A stretch of DNA of 64,000 nucleotides, taken from contig NZ_JAKZKS010000006.1 of NCBI RefSeq assembly GCF_022808615.1, forward strand, positions 1 through 64,000, read 5' to 3'. Under the pieces are notes generated by a model. The model was not told where the DNA came from, searched no databases, and worked only from the letters and a program-made list of their open reading frames with translations. Positions 55,433 through 64,000 of this stretch are shown in pieces (within the stretch, counting starts at the first letter, position 1; each line of letters begins with the position of its first letter). A program made the translations under genes and the position numbers. Source of the stretch: Bacillus sp. FJAT-47783. Its GTDB lineage: Bacteria > Bacillota > Bacilli > Bacillales > Aeribacillaceae.

Positions 55433-56185
55433 TTATATGTCAAATTCAAACCGATTGTAAGCATTCGTTAAACACATTTTTAATAAGGCCTTCGCTATTT
55501 TTAATTGATGATGTTTAATCGGAGAAGGGTTTTGTTGTAATTTTACTAACCAATCTTGATAATCCCGTTTGTCAACGACTCGGTCATGAACGGGTAACTC
55601 AGGAGCATGAATATACCCATTTTTATTGATTAGTATTTTCTTTACGAATAGATCGGAATCGAATTCTTTAATGACACCTTTTATGATTCCTTCTGTTCGG
55701 CTTAAACTTGTCATTGGATTGATGATTTTCTTCTCGCCATCCTTCCCCCTCCGGATCCAAAAGCGACCTTCTTTAGCAAGAACCACTTCATCTTTTTCTC
55801 CATCTAACAACGATACACATAAAATCTCTGTAGGGCAAATAATAATAATATCAGCTTCGATTGGAGCCTTTTTTATACAAAAAACCGGGTAATACATAAT
55901 GAAGTATTGGTCAGGTAAGCTAAGAGCAAAATGCTTTAACATAACGTCTTCATTATATTTTTGATTCATATAGGAATGAGACCGAATCGTAGAACTTGCC
56001 CAAATAAGCTGATGATGAAAAACATGGTTTAAAAATCGATTCTTCTTTTCGTGCAATTCTGTATTCTCATGATTTTTCACAGACTCCCATTGCAACTTTT
56101 TATAACGAATAAATTGGTTCGAATAGCGGTTCATATCCAATTCATATCGTGAAATATAATCTTCTATTTTAATAATTTGGGCCAT
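55433..56185 (-). CDS. NERD-domain-like protein
   Basis: 250 residues. The middle region (about 60-165), with KKAPIEADIIIICPTEILCVSLLDGEK, resembles the nuclease-related NERD fold; the N-terminus is helical and basic. Activity is unknown. It is soluble by hydropathy. AGAGGAGTTG precedes the ATG. It follows the cidAB-type pair by 19 bp. It resembles YtlQ-type proteins found near ytlP in B. subtilis, but I am not certain. Confidence 0.65.
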   Translation of the reverse strand: MAQIIKIEDYISRYELDMNRYSNQFIRYKKLQWESVKNHENTELHEKKNRFLNHVFHHQLIWASSTIRSHSYMNQKYNEDVMLKHFALSLPDQYFIMYYPVFCIKKAPIEADIIIICPTEILCVSLLDGEKDEVVLAKEGRFWIRRGKDGEKKIINPMTSLSRTEGIIKGVIKEFDSDLFVKKILINKNGYIHAPELPVHDRVVDKRDYQDWLVKLQQNPSPIKHHQLKIAKALLKMCLTNAYNRFEFDI

Positions 56186-56204
56186 TGTCTACAACTCCTC
56201 TACC

Positions 56205-56891
56205 TTATACAAATAAATGAACAATGAATGGGCTAAGTAAAGACGTAAATACGGCACTTAATGTCATAGATATGGAGCTAATGGCACCTTGTAAACTACC
56301 AATCTCATACGCTTTTGCCGTACCAATTCCGTGTGAAGCCGCTCCAAAACCAATTCCGATTGCGATCGGATGATGGATTCGTAATAATTTCATCAAAATA
56401 GGTCCAAACATCGCTCCGCTAATCCCTGCAATCATTACATATACTGCTGCTAGCGGCGGAATACCTCCGATCATTGACGCTATATCCATCGCCACAGGTG
56501 AAGTAACAGACTTTGGTGCCAATGAAAGAACAAGCGTCTCCTCAACATGGAACACGAGTGATAAAGCGATACCAGAAACAAGACCGATGAACGTACCTAC
56601 TAAAACACTTATGATAATCGATCCAGCGTGTTCTTTTAACTTCTGCCGGTTTTCGTAGAGTGGATACGCTAATGCAACAACCGCAGGACCTAACAACTCA
56701 TCAATCCACTTTCCACCGAGCATATACGTTTCATACGGGATATGTGTAAAAGTTAACATCCCTATAATAACGAAAGTCGATGTAGCAATCGGGACAAGAA
56801 GTGGATTTGGATACCGTTTATACAATTTCACCATAACAACATACACACATACCGTACATAATATCATGAGAACAGGAATCCAATTAATCAT
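56205..56891 (-). CDS. CidB/LrgB family membrane protein
   Basis: 228 residues with about seven hydrophobic segments. LAPKSVTSPVAMDIASMIGGIP and GFGAASHGIGTAKAYEIG are signatures of the LrgB/CidB family. Together with a CidA/LrgA holin-like partner it is linked to control of murein hydrolases, overflow metabolism and pyruvate uptake in several Firmicutes. Its ATG overlaps the preceding stop by 4 bp (ATGA), so it is translated with its partner. Confidence 0.9.
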   Translation of the reverse strand: MINWIPVLMILCTVCVYVVMVKLYKRYPNPLLVPIATSTFVIIGMLTFTHIPYETYMLGGKWIDELLGPAVVALAYPLYENRQKLKEHAGSIIISVLVGTFIGLVSGIALSLVFHVEETLVLSLAPKSVTSPVAMDIASMIGGIPPLAAVYVMIAGISGAMFGPILMKLLRIHHPIAIGIGFGAASHGIGTAKAYEIGSLQGAISSISMTLSAVFTSLLSPFIVHLFV

Positions 56892-57283
56892 ATACTTTGC
56901 TTCCTTTCATTCAATCCTTCCACACACTCTTTTTTATGTGACAATTTTTGACTTAACAAGGAAGAAGTCATCATCACGATGGCCGTACTAAATAAGACGA
57001 TGAAAATCGTAATGATTCCTTTTGAGGTAAACAGAGAAAAATAATCCATGATGCCAACAGTAGCCGGAATAAATAATAATGGCAAATAGTGAACAAGAAA
57101 AGAACTTCCCTCTTTCACCCATTTAGTTTGAAAAAACTTAACATGTAACAAACCAAATAACATGATCATGCCGATAATACTTCCCGGAATGGTTAACTGT
57201 AATAATTTTTGCACCCATACTCCAAGTAAATATAACATGTACAAAAGCATAACTTGAACAATAATCCTCATTACGTTTCCCAT
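56888..57283 (-). CDS. CidA/LrgA holin-like membrane protein
   Basis: 131 residues with four hydrophobic segments. Recognised by LLGVWVQKLLQLTIPGSIIGMIMLF and LPLLFIPATVGIMDYF. It is the holin-like partner of the CidB-type protein encoded directly downstream, with a 4 bp overlap. It begins 12 bp after thpR, so thpR, cidA and cidB are probably one unit. Two such pairs exist in B. subtilis, but not at this place. Confidence 0.88.
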   Translation of the reverse strand: MGNVMRIIVQVMLLYMLYLLGVWVQKLLQLTIPGSIIGMIMLFGLLHVKFFQTKWVKEGSSFLVHYLPLLFIPATVGIMDYFSLFTSKGIITIFIVLFSTAIVMMTSSLLSQKLSHKKECVEGLNERKQSI

Positions 57284-57295
57284 ATTCAGCCCCCA

Positions 57296-57847
57296 TTAAA
57301 ATTGAAAACGTTCAACGCGTTTATATTTTGGTGCTTCTTTACGATGCGTTTCAAATAAAAAGATTTCATCTATATGAAAAGATACATCTTTAAATGAATG
57401 ATCTTCACTACCTTGAATGGAAAATTCGTTTCGCCCCACCCATTTTCTAGCTATAGTAATGTGAGGCGCAAACGGCCGTGGATCCAATGAAAAGCCACTC
57501 GCTACACAAGCTTCAAATATACGTTTTTGCAATGTTAGTAATGGTAGGCTATCCTCTACGCCAACCCATAGTATACGCGGTGACTCCTTTCGTCCAAACG
57601 AACTAACGTTAGAAAGACTGAGAGAAAATGGCTCTATTCCTTTCACTGAATTTCTTACGCGATCTTTCATCATTTGAAACTGTTGTTCTCCCTTCATTGC
57701 GCCTAAAAAAGCTAGTGTCAGATGATAATCTTCTTGATGAACCCATTTTTGAAACGACCACTCTCGCTTTTTACGTTCGCACCATTCATTGATTCTTTCT
57801 GCTACATTCCTTTCGACATCGACTGCTAAAAAATAATGAAAGTCCAT
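57296..57847 (-). CDS. thpR: RNA 2',3'-cyclic phosphodiesterase ThpR (2H family)
   Basis: 183 residues, the length of B. subtilis YtlP, from an ATG with GAGGTG 9 bases upstream; another ATG two codons earlier is close behind that site and a still longer frame has no support. HLTLAF and HITIAR are the two HxTx motifs of the 2H phosphoesterase family. It hydrolyses 2',3'-cyclic phosphate ends and was first known as a 2'-5' RNA ligase. It is divergent from cysteine synthase. Confidence 0.92.
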   Translation of the reverse strand: MDFHYFLAVDVERNVAERINEWCERKKREWSFQKWVHQEDYHLTLAFLGAMKGEQQFQMMKDRVRNSVKGIEPFSLSLSNVSSFGRKESPRILWVGVEDSLPLLTLQKRIFEACVASGFSLDPRPFAPHITIARKWVGRNEFSIQGSEDHSFKDVSFHIDEIFLFETHRKEAPKYKRVERFQF

Positions 57848-58005
57848 TTTCATTGACACCTCGATCGAATGACTTGAAAATATTGTAACAAACAAGACTT
57901 TCATTTGCATATGCTTAGACAAAACTTCTTTATTAGGATTTGATTCATTCTTTATGATAAAATATGTAATAACAAAATGTAACCGAGGAAAAAGGGTGTG
58001 TAGCG

Positions 58006-58944
58006 TTGAAAGTAGTCAATAATATAGCCGAATTAATTGGCCAAACCCCTATCGTAAAATTAAATCATTTAGCCCCTAAAAATGGCGCCGAAATATATGT
58101 AAAGCTTGAATACTTTAACCCGAGTCGAAGTGTAAAGGATCGTGCAGCCTACAATATGATCGTTCAAGCTGAGAAGGAAGGGAAGCTGACGAAAGATTCA
58201 ACCATTATTGAACCGACAAGCGGGAATACCGGAATCGGACTTGCGATGAATGCTTGTGCGAGAGGATATAAGGCCATTCTTGTCATGCCCGATACAAGCA
58301 CAAAAGAACGGATCAACTTGTTAAAAGCTTTTGGTGCAGAAGTTGTCTTAACACCTAGTGATGAAAAAATGCCTGGTGCAATTAAAAAAGCGCATGAACT
58401 AGCAAAAGAAATTCCGAACAGCTTTATTCCGATGCAATTTGAAAATCGCTCGAATCCTGATGCTCACCGTTTTACAACAGCATCCGAAATCATCGAAGCG
58501 ATGAAGGAAATCGGAAAGCCGTTAGCTGCATTCGTTTCAACAGCGGGTACTGGTGGAACGATTACAGGTACAGGTGAAGAGTTAAAGAAACATTTTGACC
58601 ATTTAACTATCCATGTCGTTGAGCCTTCAGGATCCCCCGTCTTATCCGGTGGAAAGCCTGGTCGTCATAAATTAGTCGGCACAAGCCCTGGCTTTATTCC
58701 ACCTATTTTAAATACAGACGTATACGATGAAATTATCCAAATAAAAGATCAAGAGGCATATGAAATCACACGTCGTCTCGCAAGTGAAGAAGGAATTCTT
58801 GTTGGACCATCTTCAGGTGCTTCTGTTTATGCAGCAATTCAAGTTGCCAAAAGGTTAACGCCAAATGATGTTGTCGTATGCATGACGGCTGATACAGGAG
58901 AACGCTATTTATCAAGTGATTTATTTAGTTTTACAATGAATTAA
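58006..58944 (+). CDS. ytkP: Cysteine synthase-like protein YtkP
   Basis: 312 residues from a TTG start, with the weak GGGTGTGTAG upstream. A fold type II PLP enzyme with Lys44 in PSRSVKDRAA, substrate loop EPTSGNTGIGLA and GTGGTITGTG phosphate cup. It would make cysteine from O-acetylserine and sulfide. It is an extra paralogue of CysK in B. subtilis, where it also adjoins ytlP. No T-box or S-box was seen upstream. Confidence 0.93.
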   Translation: MKVVNNIAELIGQTPIVKLNHLAPKNGAEIYVKLEYFNPSRSVKDRAAYNMIVQAEKEGKLTKDSTIIEPTSGNTGIGLAMNACARGYKAILVMPDTSTKERINLLKAFGAEVVLTPSDEKMPGAIKKAHELAKEIPNSFIPMQFENRSNPDAHRFTTASEIIEAMKEIGKPLAAFVSTAGTGGTITGTGEELKKHFDHLTIHVVEPSGSPVLSGGKPGRHKLVGTSPGFIPPILNTDVYDEIIQIKDQEAYEITRRLASEEGILVGPSSGASVYAAIQVAKRLTPNDVVVCMTADTGERYLSSDLFSFTMN

Positions 58945-58965
58945 CATTGGCACATCGTATTTATC

Positions 58966-58997
58966 GGAACGGGTGATGATTCACACCGTTCCTTTTT
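58966..58997. terminator. Terminator between ytkP and the MFS gene
   Basis: GGAACGGGTG, loop, CACACCGTTCC and TTTTT; the plus-strand T run serves ytkP. Confidence 0.88.
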
Positions 58998-60156
58998 GTA
59001 TGTTTGGAATAAGGAAAAGAAGAAGCATACCAAGCAATGTTAATACGGCAAAAAATAAATAGACACCGGTAATTTCGTAAGCTTCTAAAATGACTCCACC
59101 AATAAATGTGCAAAACCAGTTTCCTAATCCATTCCCAATTGCTGAATAAATCGAAATAGCCGTAGCCCCTACACTTTTAGGTGTAATCTCTTGAACATAC
59201 TGTAAAGCAGCCGGTATAAATAACCCAATGGAAAAACCTTGAGTAATAATCGTCGCATACACGACAAACAAAGGTGGCTCGAAAATATATAGCGCCCATC
59301 TTAACGTGGACACGAGAGCTGCTAAAATTAACACTTTATGAATTCCTAGTTTTGCAATAAAACGGCTTACAGCCTTCATAAACGGAGCTTCACTACCTGC
59401 ACCTAATAAAAAGGCGAGTCCCACCCCGGCTAAACCGGCACCAAGCTCATTAACGAAAATACCGAAATAAATATTATTAGCTAAAATCGGGCCTAGAATA
59501 AGAAACGTACAAGATAAAAATAAAAAATATTGAGGAATTTTTTTCAGTTCGGCTAATCCGTTTCGAATGCTAACTTGCAATGAATCACTTTCACGTGGTA
59601 ACTGCAGAGCAAAAATAGCGGCAATCAATAAAACAATTGAAAACGAATAAAAAATAACTTTTAAATGAAAAGCTTCAGATAACCATCCAACTATTAATGC
59701 GGACACCGCAAATCCGACAGCTCCCCATAATCGAATCGAGCCATATTCGATAACATTTGTTCGTTGAACATAATTGATCGCAACACTATCCGATAATGGC
59801 ACGATCGCACTTTGAACGATAGCTAGAAGCGTTGCAATGAGAATAATATAATAATAGTTTCCTAATAAAGAATACACAATTCCAAAAACAGCTCCTAGTA
59901 ATAACGAACAAACGATAATTTGTACCGGCTTTCTTGTCGCATCACTAATTATTCCCCATATCGGCTGGACAATAATCATCACAACAGGACTGATCGACAT
60001 GACGATACCAATTTGACTTCCCGTTAACCCGACAACATCCTTTAAATAAACAGATAGAAGTGGAAACAACGAACCGAAGCCAAAAAAGACAAAAAAATAA
60101 AACGTGTAAAAATGAATTTTCGTCTCACGCTCTTCCCTACTTAATGTATATTCCAT
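58981..60156 (-). CDS. MFS transporter (MFS_1-like, NupG type)
   Basis: 391 residues from the ATG with AGAAGGGG upstream; a longer frame overlaps the pepV terminator. Twelve hydrophobic segments; GSLFPLLSVYLKDVVGLTGSQIG and QPIWGIISDATRKP in the first half are MFS signatures of the MFS_1_like family that includes sugar and nucleoside proton symporters and YwbF of B. subtilis. Substrate unknown. Confidence 0.85.
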   Translation of the reverse strand: MEYTLSREERETKIHFYTFYFFVFFGFGSLFPLLSVYLKDVVGLTGSQIGIVMSISPVVMIIVQPIWGIISDATRKPVQIIVCSLLLGAVFGIVYSLLGNYYYIILIATLLAIVQSAIVPLSDSVAINYVQRTNVIEYGSIRLWGAVGFAVSALIVGWLSEAFHLKVIFYSFSIVLLIAAIFALQLPRESDSLQVSIRNGLAELKKIPQYFLFLSCTFLILGPILANNIYFGIFVNELGAGLAGVGLAFLLGAGSEAPFMKAVSRFIAKLGIHKVLILAALVSTLRWALYIFEPPLFVVYATIITQGFSIGLFIPAALQYVQEITPKSVGATAISIYSAIGNGLGNWFCTFIGGVILEAYEITGVYLFFAVLTLLGMLLLFLIPNIQKGTV

Positions 60157-60187
60157 TCTACCCCTTCTTTCACACATTAAGCTTTTG

Positions 60188-60218
60188 AAAACCGCTCCCA
60201 TATAAAGGGAGCGGTTTT
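60188..60218 (-). terminator. pepV terminator
   Basis: On the minus strand AAAACCGCTCCC, loop TTTATAT, GGGAGCGGTTTT and CAAAAGC: a perfect 12 bp stem between pepV and the MFS gene. Confidence 0.85.
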
Positions 60219-60254
60219 CTATACTATCCTATCATATCAAATTAGTTTTGAACA

Positions 60255-61646
60255 TTACTTAGCAAGTTCATAAATCGCCTGTGCATAAATCGCGGTTGCA
60301 TTTAGCAAATCATCCATGATGATATATTCGTCTTTCTGGTGAATGACATCTTCTCGTCCAGGAAACAGCGGTCCAAATGCAACGCCAGCATCTAAAGCAC
60401 GTGCATACGTCCCACCTCCTATTGAAAGAAGCTGTGCACTATCACCTGTTTGTTCCTCATACACACGCGATAACGTTTGTATAAGGGGATGTTTTTCATC
60501 AACATAATGTGGATTAGAGTTGGAAAAATGAATAATAGAAGCTTTCGGTACAGTCTGTAATTTAATCTTTATTTCTTCGCCCTTTTTCGTTACAGGATAA
60601 CGAATATTGATCCCGATTTCATTATGCTTGTTCGCTTCATAACGAATCATCCCAACGTTTACAGTGAGTTCGCCGCTCACCTCATCTTGACACGCTATTC
60701 CTAATTTTCGCCCCCGCGTATCTTTGTGAAAATAATGACGAATCCATGCAATAAAGTCTTCACCTTGTTCATCTAGTTGTAATTCCGCTAAAAATGTCGC
60801 TAATATGACTCCAGCATTTCGTCCATCATTCGGTTCCATTGCATGAGCGGAAACACCTTCAAGATGAAACGTTAATGTGTCTCCTGTAGATTCTAAATGA
60901 CCCTTTACGTTTTCTTTTAATAAAAACGATTGAAAAGAATGTGTAACTTCATCCATGTTTGCAACATTCGATATAGTTGCTTTTGCATAGTCAGGAACCA
61001 TATTAAATCGTCTGCCTGAATCAAAACGTTGAAGCGTTGTTGCACTTCTACTACTTTGTCGTAATGTCAGTGTGAATTTTGCATCAATAATGCCTTTCTC
61101 AGCATGAATGATTGGAAAGTCTGCGTCGGGAGCAAATCCAATTGTAGGCATTTGTTCATGTTTGAAATAGTGATCGACACATCTCCAATCACTTTCTTCA
61201 TCAGTTCCAATGATCATTCGTACTCGTTTATTTAAAGGAAGTCCTAGTTCTTTCACTATTTTCATCGCATAATACGTTGCCATTGTCGGGCCTTTATCAT
61301 CAAGAGCTCCTCTAGCATAAATTTTCCCGTCATGAATCTCGGCTCCAAATGGAGGTTTTGACCAGCCGTCTCCTTCAGGTACGACATCAATATGGCATAG
61401 AATGCCAACAATTTCTTCTCCTTCCCCCATTTCAATATGTGCTGCATATCCATTTACGTTTTTTGTTTTAAAACCATCTTTCTCCCCGTTCGAAAGTAAG
61501 AACTGTAACGCGTCATTGATCCCTTTTCCAAAAGGCGCATCCGATGATTTCGTTGATTCGTCTAAAACACTTTTAATTTTTAAAAATGCTTGTGTATCCG
61601 AAATAAGCTTGTCTTTTCGTTTGATCACTTCTTCTTTCCAATTCAT
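60255..61646 (-). CDS. pepV: Dipeptidase PepV (M20)
   Basis: 463 residues, equal to B. subtilis YtjP. Metal ligands are in GILCHIDVVPEGDGW (His85, Asp87), YARGALDDKGP (Asp116) and IIGTDEESDW (Glu150, Glu151). It hydrolyses a range of dipeptides with zinc and works as a monomer in lactic bacteria. AAAGGATGG precedes the ATG. It is divergent from pbuO. Confidence 0.95.
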   Translation of the reverse strand: MNWKEEVIKRKDKLISDTQAFLKIKSVLDESTKSSDAPFGKGINDALQFLLSNGEKDGFKTKNVNGYAAHIEMGEGEEIVGILCHIDVVPEGDGWSKPPFGAEIHDGKIYARGALDDKGPTMATYYAMKIVKELGLPLNKRVRMIIGTDEESDWRCVDHYFKHEQMPTIGFAPDADFPIIHAEKGIIDAKFTLTLRQSSRSATTLQRFDSGRRFNMVPDYAKATISNVANMDEVTHSFQSFLLKENVKGHLESTGDTLTFHLEGVSAHAMEPNDGRNAGVILATFLAELQLDEQGEDFIAWIRHYFHKDTRGRKLGIACQDEVSGELTVNVGMIRYEANKHNEIGINIRYPVTKKGEEIKIKLQTVPKASIIHFSNSNPHYVDEKHPLIQTLSRVYEEQTGDSAQLLSIGGGTYARALDAGVAFGPLFPGREDVIHQKDEYIIMDDLLNATAIYAQAIYELAK

Positions 61647-61757
61647 TTTAAGACCATCCTTTCATTTTTTATTTTGATTTATGTAAAACGTTCCTAAGGA
61701 AAAACGGTTTCCCTTCTTTCATATTAGCATGATTAAAAAATAAAATATATTTCCCTC

Positions 61758-61786
61758 TTGCAACAATCACCAAAAACGAATATTAT
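61758..61786 (+). promoter_or_regulatory. Candidate pbuO promoter
   Basis: TTGCAA, 17 bases and TATTAT; transcription would start near 61793. A PurBox-like sequence overlaps the -10. Confidence 0.5.
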
Positions 61787-61816
61787 TATATATGTTTTGA
61801 AATAATGTTCGTCATT
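61772..61816 (+). promoter_or_regulatory. Candidate paired PurBoxes of pbuO
   Basis: AAAAACGAATATT at 61772-61784 matches 11 of 13 positions of the PurBox AWWWCCGAACWWT; an inverted copy AATGTTCGTCATT lies at 61804-61816. The gap is 19 bases, slightly more than the usual 16-17. PurR control of pbuO is known in B. subtilis. Confidence 0.5.
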
Positions 61817-61829
61817 ACAGGAGGTTCCT

Positions 61830-63134
61830 ATGTTTAAGCTAAAGGAAAATCATACAAATGTGAAAACAGAAATCATGGCTGGTTTCACAACCTTTTTAAC
61901 GATGGTTTATATTGTCATTGTCAACCCGATTATTTTATCCGATGCAGGTGTTCCGTTTGATCAAGTATTTACAGCAACGATTATTGCAACTGTCATTGGA
62001 ACGTTATGGATGGCCTTATCTGCCAATTATCCAATCGCAATAGCACCAGGGATGGGACTTAATGCATTTTTCGCTTATTCAGTTGTTGGAGCAAGTGAAG
62101 ATATCTCTTATCAAATTGCGTTTTCAGCTGTCTTTATTGCAGGAATTATTTTTATCCTCCTTTCTTTAACACCTTTTCGGAAACACTTAATTGAAGCGAT
62201 ACCACAAAACTTAAAAAACGGTATTACAGCTGGGATCGGCTTATTTATCGCCTTTATCGGTTTACGAATGACAGGCATCATTGCTGATCATCCTACGAAT
62301 TTAGTCACACTTGGTGATTTACATTCACCGTCTGTAATACTCGCTTTTACCGGACTTGCGATAACGCTCATTTTAATGAGCCTAAATATTCACGGTGCGC
62401 TTTTTATCGGAATGATTGCAACTGGAATGATTGCGGTGATCACAGGACAGTTATCCTTTAACGAAGGATTTACATCACTTCCAAAATTACCGGAGGGCAT
62501 TATCGTTTCCAATCCCATTTCGGCGATTGGCGATGTCATTAGTCATAGTTTATATGCTGTCGTTTTTTCGTTCTTGCTCGTGACGATTTTCGATACAACA
62601 GGTACGATGATTGGTGTGGCGAAACAAGCAGGTTTAATGAAGGGAAATGAAATGCCACGGGCACGAAAAGCACTCCTCGCTGATTCAATTGCTGCTACAG
62701 CAGGTGCCATGTTTGGCACTTCCCCAACAAGCGCCTATATTGAATCATCTTCTGGAGTCGCAGCCGGTGGTCGTACAGGATTAACAACACTCGTTGTCGC
62801 CATTTTATTTTGCTTGACTGCCTTTTTTAGCCCGACTGTAGCTGCGGTATCGAGTGTCGCTGCCATTACATCACCAGCACTCATTATTGTCGGAAGTTTA
62901 ATGATGGGAGCTATTGCCGAAATAAATTGGAAGCAGTTAGATGAAGCCTTCCCTGCCTTTTTAGTTATATTAAGTATGCCGCTTACATCAAGTATTGCTA
63001 CTGGAATTGCATTAGGTTTTATTTCGTATCCTTTAATGAAAATCGTAAAAGGGAAAGGAAAAGAGGTTCATCCTTTTGTATACTTGTTTGCCGTGTTATT
63101 TTTCTATCAACTATTTTTCCTAGGGACACATTAA
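61830..63134 (+). CDS. pbuO: Hypoxanthine/guanine permease PbuO (AzgA type)
   Basis: 434 residues with 12-14 hydrophobic segments. ANYPIAIAPGMGLNAFFAY and FGTSPTSAYIESSSGVAAGGRTG are signatures of the AzgA branch of the nucleobase transporters. It imports guanine and hypoxanthine by proton symport. AGGAGG lies 7 bases before the ATG. The neighbours pepV and ytzE and the length (432 in B. subtilis) agree. Confidence 0.95.
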   Translation: MFKLKENHTNVKTEIMAGFTTFLTMVYIVIVNPIILSDAGVPFDQVFTATIIATVIGTLWMALSANYPIAIAPGMGLNAFFAYSVVGASEDISYQIAFSAVFIAGIIFILLSLTPFRKHLIEAIPQNLKNGITAGIGLFIAFIGLRMTGIIADHPTNLVTLGDLHSPSVILAFTGLAITLILMSLNIHGALFIGMIATGMIAVITGQLSFNEGFTSLPKLPEGIIVSNPISAIGDVISHSLYAVVFSFLLVTIFDTTGTMIGVAKQAGLMKGNEMPRARKALLADSIAATAGAMFGTSPTSAYIESSSGVAAGGRTGLTTLVVAILFCLTAFFSPTVAAVSSVAAITSPALIIVGSLMMGAIAEINWKQLDEAFPAFLVILSMPLTSSIATGIALGFISYPLMKIVKGKGKEVHPFVYLFAVLFFYQLFFLGTH

Positions 63135-63154
63135 AGACCTTCACGACTTATTGA

Positions 63155-63190
63155 AAAAAGCGATGTGTCAATTGATACATCGCTTTTTTT
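63155..63190 (+). terminator. pbuO terminator
   Basis: AAAAAAGCGATGT, ten-base loop, ACATCGCTTTTTTT. Confidence 0.93.
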
Positions 63191-63423
63191 ACATTAATCC
63201 GTCATATTTTTTTAATTGTTTCATATATGTTTCATAGCAGCATACTTTTTATCATTCTGTTAATATTATGTAAAAATAGATCTATGACTAGAATATAGCC
63301 CCTCATATCGTGTAAAATAGACTTGTAACGTTTAACAACTTAATACATTAAAGAGCCTCATAAGAATGTGACATCGGAGTTGTAGTAGGAAAAAGGCTGC
63401 ATTAAACGATAAGGAGTGGTTTT

Positions 63424-63645
63424 TTGAAACCTTCGACAAACCGTATGCTAACTCGAATTAAATCAGTCTACATGTTTATTCAAGAAAAAGGAACTGTAAC
63501 AACTCAAGACCTCGTTGATGAATTTGGTATTACACCAAGAACCGTTCAACGTGATTTAAACGTGTTAGCATATAACGATTTGGTGCAAAGCCCTGCAAGA
63601 GGTAAATGGACAACTACAGATAAGAAAGTAAAGATGTCATCTTAA
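63424..63645 (+). CDS. ytzE: DeoR-type HTH protein YtzE
   Basis: 73 residues from a TTG with AAGGAGT about 8 bases upstream. The whole protein is a winged helix of the DeoR/HTH_11 type (RIKSVYMFIQEKGTVTTQDLVDEFGITPRTVQRDLNVL), with no sensor domain, so it should bind DNA without a known ligand. Conserved here in Bacillus; target genes unknown. Confidence 0.92.
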   Translation: MKPSTNRMLTRIKSVYMFIQEKGTVTTQDLVDEFGITPRTVQRDLNVLAYNDLVQSPARGKWTTTDKKVKMSS

Positions 63646-63682
63646 ATGGAAAATAAAAAAACACCTTTTTGTATATACATAT

Positions 63683-63710
63683 GGAACCTGCAAGCAGGTT
63701 CCTTTTTTTA
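63683..63710 (+). terminator. ytzE terminator
   Basis: GGAACCTGC, loop AA, GCAGGTTCC, TTTTTTT. Confidence 0.93.
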
Positions 63711-63732
63711 TACTAATTTCTTAACATCGTTT

Positions 63733-64000
63733 TTACAAATCGATCCCTTTCGCATTTTTTAACAATTCAATTTCTTCATCTGTTAATTCTCGGTATTCTC
63801 CGACTTGTAAATCTTCATCTAACGACAAGGGACCAATACTCACTCGTTTTAAGTAGGTCACTTTTTTTCCGACTGCCTCAAACATTCGTTTGACTTGATG
63901 GAATTTTCCTTCTGTAATCGTTAAGTAGATGATAGACTTTGATCCTGATTCGACAATTTCAAGCTGTCCTGGTTTCGTTTTATATCCATCGTCTAAAACA
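63733..64000 (-). CDS. ytzG: RsuA-family rRNA pseudouridine synthase, 3' part
   Basis: The stop (TAA) is at 63733-63735 and the gene runs off the window end, so only the last 88 residues are seen. YLTITEGKFHQVKRMFEAVGKKVTYLKRVSIGPL is the C-terminal signature of RsuA/RluB-type enzymes, which turn a uridine of rRNA into pseudouridine. B. subtilis ytzG lies at this point next to ytzE. Confidence 0.9.
   Translation of the reverse strand, partial: VLDDGYKTKPGQLEIVESGSKSIIYLTITEGKFHQVKRMFEAVGKKVTYLKRVSIGPLSLDEDLQVGEYRELTDEEIELLKNAKGIDL

Overview
The window is low-GC Gram-positive chromosome from the family Bacillaceae. The evidence is its endospore genes (sspA, a YtfJ/GerW homologue), strong AGGAGG ribosome sites with frequent TTG and GTG starts, a Tyr T-box, cre/CcpA control and an almost unbroken run of genes in the Bacillus subtilis yt* order (tpx-ytfJ-ytfI-yteJ-sppA-nadK-ytcI-sspA-thiI-nifZ-...-pepV-pbuO-ytzE-ytzG). 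Names rest on reading the proteins and on this synteny; no database search was run. The genus cannot be fixed from the sequence alone.

Layout. 1-2.9 kb is accessory: a lipoprotein, a divergent class 3 lipase with a helical C-terminal tail, a small WXG-like partner and a decayed transposase. I read it as a remnant of a type VII secretion lipase toxin module with reversed domain order. 3.0-9.8 kb holds tpx, the ytfJ/ytfI/yteJ/sppA group, NAD kinase, an acyl-CoA synthetase, an unlisted 43-residue gene and the spore protein sspA. 9.8-17.5 kb holds sulfur-transfer genes (thiI, nifZ), a branched-chain amino acid carrier, ezrA, hisJ and refZ. 17.6-24.2 kb holds methionine genes (free-methionine sulfoxide reductase and a methionine gamma-lyase), dgcP, rpsD with its leader and tyrS with its T-box. 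24.2-34.3 kb holds a class A PBP, acsA facing the acuABC operon, ccpA and aroA. 34.4-42.9 kb holds ytxJ, ytxHG, an M29 peptidase, murC, a short nicotinate phosphoribosyltransferase and sftA. 43.0-52.8 kb is the ytpR/ytpQ/ytpP to ytmP stretch. 52.9-64.0 kb holds pullulanase, a cidAB-type pair, thpR, cysteine synthase, pepV, pbuO, ytzE and the end of ytzG.

Themes. Acetate use forms a circuit: AcsA activates acetate, AcuA acetylates it at a C-terminal lysine, AcuC deacetylates it, and a cre next to acuA ties this to CcpA, encoded just beyond. Cell division and envelope genes recur (ezrA, refZ, sftA, murC, class A PBP). Compared with the B. subtilis order as I recall it, motPS, opuD and asnB are absent; the class A PBP, short pncB, PTS-IIC-like protein, cidAB pair and an MFS carrier are additional.

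Non-coding DNA is the other interesting part: two intergenic regions carry degenerate ~20-21 bp tandem repeats, two carry strongly folded dispersed-type repeat elements, and the brnQ/ezrA junction contains four hairpins within 250 bp.
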